This document shows, one piece after another, positions 60,541 to 64,000 of a DNA stretch of 64,000 nucleotides. The first letter of the stretch is position 1. Each line of letters starts with the position of its first letter. Below the pieces are notes generated by a model. That model ran no database searches and was not told the origin of the DNA. It was given only the letters and a program-made list of their open reading frames with translations. Made by a program: the position numbers and the translations under genes. The DNA comes from Mariannaea sp. PMI_226 (lineage: Eukaryota; Ascomycota; Sordariomycetes; Hypocreales; Nectriaceae). The stretch lies in the NCBI GenBank assembly GCA_024336345.1, contig JANFOG010000013.1:1133253-1197252 (forward strand). Direction: 5' to 3'.

Positions 60541-63500
60541 AAAAGCAATGGAGCCATTTATATACAACAATCAATATCCATTTGTATTTTGCCAAGAATA
60601 TAAGTGGGCATATATCGCGAAGGAGATTAGTACACATTTAGTAGGTTTCCATACCACCATCCAGCTAGCAATACAAAAGGCAATTATATAGAAAATACAA
60701 AAAATTCCCAATTTAATTGAGAATTAGACACAATTAGCCAAATATCATTTACCAGATCAAGTTCCACCCATCCTATATATATAGGCACCTAAAAGCAATA
60801 GGTTATAGTGCTAGACATGCCAATACATTATGCGCAAGATCAGGGTTATATAGCACTATTACAAAAAGCATCATAATTAAGCAAATAATTGGAAAAAAGG
60901 CAACAATATTAAGGCAAAATTATAGAAATTATGCCAATTATTATAAATTAGCGGAATTTAGTATTAGAAGTTATTTCCCAGCCGTACAGCCAGCAGTTAG
61001 TTCAAAATAAAGAGTGCAGCCAATATTAAATTCAATATTATTAAAGACAAACTAATAGTAAATAAAGAAGATAATGATGAGGACAATAGCCAAGCCGCTA
61101 TATTAGCCACATTAGACAAATGGGATATTATGTAAGAATAGCAATACACAGATAGTCAATTAATGTGGCATATAAAAGCATTAGACCCAAAGAATAAGGC
61201 CAATTCATGATTGTAGCGGGTTGATTAGACCAGGCATTTAGAAGGGTTAGAAATGGAAGAATTGCAACAATTTATCAAAAACCCAGCTGAAAATGAGATA
61301 TTATTACAATATATAAGCGAGCAATGCCATGGTTTATTAGACAAGGTATATAAAATATATCGGTCATACCATATTAAGTTGCCAGCCATATTTAAAATTA
61401 ACTAACATAAGGTATTTACATAAGCCAAGCGGCCATTTAAACCACAGATAGAGGCGGATTTATAGGCATAATATAAAGGGGTAGTATATAAGATTATTTA
61501 CATTATTTATTGCACCAAATAACAATCACAAGAGGAAAGGCCACTATATACCATAATAAGCACCCAAACCCAATATTGGAAAGGGTTTGTTAAGGCATAT
61601 AGCTAATATCAGGCCACACAGGAATACCAAGCCAGATTGGCAGACAAAGAGGACCATAAAGAGTGGGGCCAGAGTAGCGCCAGCAATAGCAACAGCAGCA
61701 GCACCCACAAGGATATCAATATCAACAAGCAGATCAAGGAAAGCCAAAAGTCATATCGCAACATATATGCGCAGTTTATTATAGCTATATTGGATTATTC
61801 ATTAGGTGACCATTAGTATAATAGTATATTAATTAATATATTGGCTATAATGGGTGTCCAGGATAATGGCGGTTAATATAATATATTAAATTATATACTA
61901 GTATTATTAACTGTTATTAAGGTAGCATGAATTGTGGTATTATATTATATATATATAGAGCGGCAGGCTAAGATCTGCGCAATTATAGAGAAAAAGGGCA
62001 TAAAGAAGGCCGACGCCTAGCAATTGGGCACATCCATATTTGCACACATATATTAATATATCTATAGATTTATAATACGAATCGGAAAGGAGACCGACAA
62101 ATTCCTATCGCCAATGGATTGGATGTTGGAGATATGTATATACAGAATGAAGATTCAGTTTATAATAATGGCCGGGGGGGTCATTAATTGAATTGACGAT
62201 TAGGTTATATTCTAGTGAATTCGGTTTATAATGGCTAAATTGAGTGGGTTTATATACACCATATTGCAAAAGGCATATAATATTATGGCCAAATTAATAA
62301 TATATAGTAGTAAGGGCATATATACATTACCAGCCATTATATAAGATAATATATATAATAATAATAGTAATAATGCTATTGGATATACATTTATTAAAGA
62401 TGACTATAACAAGCTATGGGTTAAGAAGGGGAAAGGGTATATCAAAAGGTAGATAGTTTAGAGCAAATAGCAGTAGAAGGCATAATTACATAGATTAGAC
62501 GCCAATAACCAACAAACCAATCAACTAACAAGACATTTATATAGAGAAAAGACAGCAAGGGAATACGGGCGATTATTGGACCGATTTTAGAAGAAGTTAT
62601 TAATTTTAATATATATAATATCCGGCCAGCCAGCACACGCTATAAAGATATTAACAATATAAATGGAGAATATAGCTAATGCAAAGATGCAGAATATATT
62701 TGCAAACTATAGGCAAATGTATTTCATCACAACATATTATAAGAATTTCCAATAGTCAAATTAGGTCAAGATCATCCACCAATTTATACCACCTGAGGTA
62801 AATAAGTTATTAATGTAGTATATATAATTAATTTTGCCATTTTGGCAGAGCGTGCAAGACATTATCAAGAGGTCAACATTCCACAGCACATATATATAGG
62901 CGGACAAGATTATATCACATAATGTAATTAATCAAACAGTAGATTAAGATATAGGTTTTAGCAGCCAGCAAGATATACAAGACCTAGAGCGACTGACGGA
63001 GCCAGCCATATAGCCATTCCACAAGGTAAAGTGATCATCCAACCGGGTTTAGTATATTATCTAGCAACACAATAAGCGATTATTAGATCACAAATTGAGC
63101 ACAAGTAATTAGCAATAAATTGCCATTATTATATCCAACTAATATTTAGATACTAAACACAACCCATCATATAATAGTGAGAATAAAGAGGATAAGAATA
63201 GCATTAATAATATTAGCAATGCGCGGGATTTGCAAGCTATATATACATCACATATAGTAAGCATAATATATATATACAAAATGCAATAAAGGTTAGGCAG
63301 GATAGCCATAATGCAAAAGAAATTTTATAAAGTTAGTCAAGAATGGCATTAATTTTTCGATTTTGGCTAGGAAGGCACTAGCCAAGATAGCATATAGAGT
63401 AAGGCCATAGCTGCCATATAGTAGTGAAGGCAGTATAATAAGTTTGAGAGCAGCCGATAGAATATACAATTGAGAAAATTGGAGGTATTACATTAAGTGG

Positions 63501-64000
63501 ATATATTAGCTATATTGGAATGCATTTAAGGCAAAGCAGCCACATTCCGGCCAGGCCAGAGGAAAGTAATTAGCGCTATTATATGGGAAGAAAGTCCAAT
63601 AGTATAGATCATGCCCATAGATAGCGGGAAAAGCATATTATTTATATTGCTAGCATATTGTTCACAGTAGGGCCGGACAATTATAATCATGCCATTAGTT
63701 ATATTATAAGAAGATATTTACAGTAAGTGCATCAAGCATGATATTAAGGCCAGTATATAAAACAGCAAGATAGGCATATACTAAGACAGCCGGATTATAT
63801 TGGCCATTATTAAAGCTATATTCACAGCCACATTCTAGCATTTTATTTAGTAATTGTAGAATTAGTTTGCTATTAACCAGATGGTTATTAATAAATATCA
63901 CACAATATTGGATGGATTGGATATATTCCGGCTAGTATTATATGATATTAGGCAAGAAATCGCATTATGGGGTGTATAGTGGGTATTTTTAATAGCAATA
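60540..64000 (+). pseudogene. OrsD/RecQ-type repeat helicase, RIP-decayed, runs off window
   Basis: A long plus-strand relic with many TAA/TAG stops. The N-terminal OrsD (DUF3505) C2H2-like domain is at 60541-60960: YPFVFCQEYKWAY, TCQYIMRKIRVI, and a basic HYYKKHHN. Then follow RHLEGLEMEELQQFI (61228-61272), EERPLYTIISTQTQYWKGF (about 61535-61590), SGQPARAIKILTI (about 62615), VKIIHQFIPPEVNKLL (about 62765), and the RecQ-like ATPase near 63600: a Walker A of the form DSGKS, YCSQ-stop-GRTIIIMPLV and ILDGLDIF. Such proteins are large, repeated, and often subtelomeric in ascomycetes. The 3' end lies outside the window. The same family left fragments at 34 and 39 kb. Confidence 0.75.

Noticed and set aside
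51000..64000. A CRISPR array or bacterial features
   Set aside because: No regular direct repeats with unique spacers; the sequence is eukaryotic.

Overview
The window looks like filamentous ascomycete (Pezizomycotina) nuclear DNA. Genes carry short 48-103 bp GT..AG introns, there are Zn(II)2Cys6 regulators, and repeats are broken by C:G to T:A transitions typical of repeat-induced point mutation (RIP). The genus cannot be fixed from sequence alone. There is no rRNA, no CRISPR array and no convincing tRNA. All exon models were built by hand from splice signals and reading-frame continuity, and family names rest on recognised motifs, not on a search.

Layout, left half. At 0.8-5.6 kb are a low-affinity iron/zinc permease (Fet4 type) and a small secreted protein. 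At 8.1-14.8 kb an UNC-93-like membrane protein and a Gfo/Idh/MocA oxidoreductase are transcribed divergently from a promoter holding two TCGGRCCGA sites; next to them lies a Zn2Cys6 factor with a third such site at its start. At 15.1-16.4 kb is a broken succinate-semialdehyde dehydrogenase. At 17.0-24.8 kb are a second Zn2Cys6 factor, an APC-type GABA/choline/amino-acid permease and a MAO-N-like amine oxidase. Together with the dead SSADH this looks like a partly decayed amine/GABA catabolic neighbourhood. At 26.9-28.6 kb is a CorA-like channel gene with a frameshift at an AGTC repeat, and at 30.6-32.0 kb a secreted GH5 exo-beta-1,3-glucanase.

Middle (32.5-51 kb): real genes (a 232-aa membrane protein, a small cysteine-rich secreted protein, dipeptidyl peptidase III, a DUF7730-like protein) are interleaved with relics. 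The relics are a solo LTR, a PD-(D/E)XK-like fragment, two fragments of an OrsD/RecQ-type repeat helicase, pogo-family transposon copies, a broken NLR (NB-ARC plus TPR) gene and a broken membrane-protein gene.

Right end (51-64 kb): a very AT-rich block with no intact gene. It holds a RIP-decayed kinase-like gene, a Ty3/gypsy LTR and gag relic interrupted by a 636-bp short LTR element, an unidentified decayed coding region, minisatellite-like repeats, and a long OrsD/RecQ helicase relic that runs off the window. Several helicase relics beside AT-rich repeat DNA suggest an accessory or subtelomere-like compartment; this is an inference.
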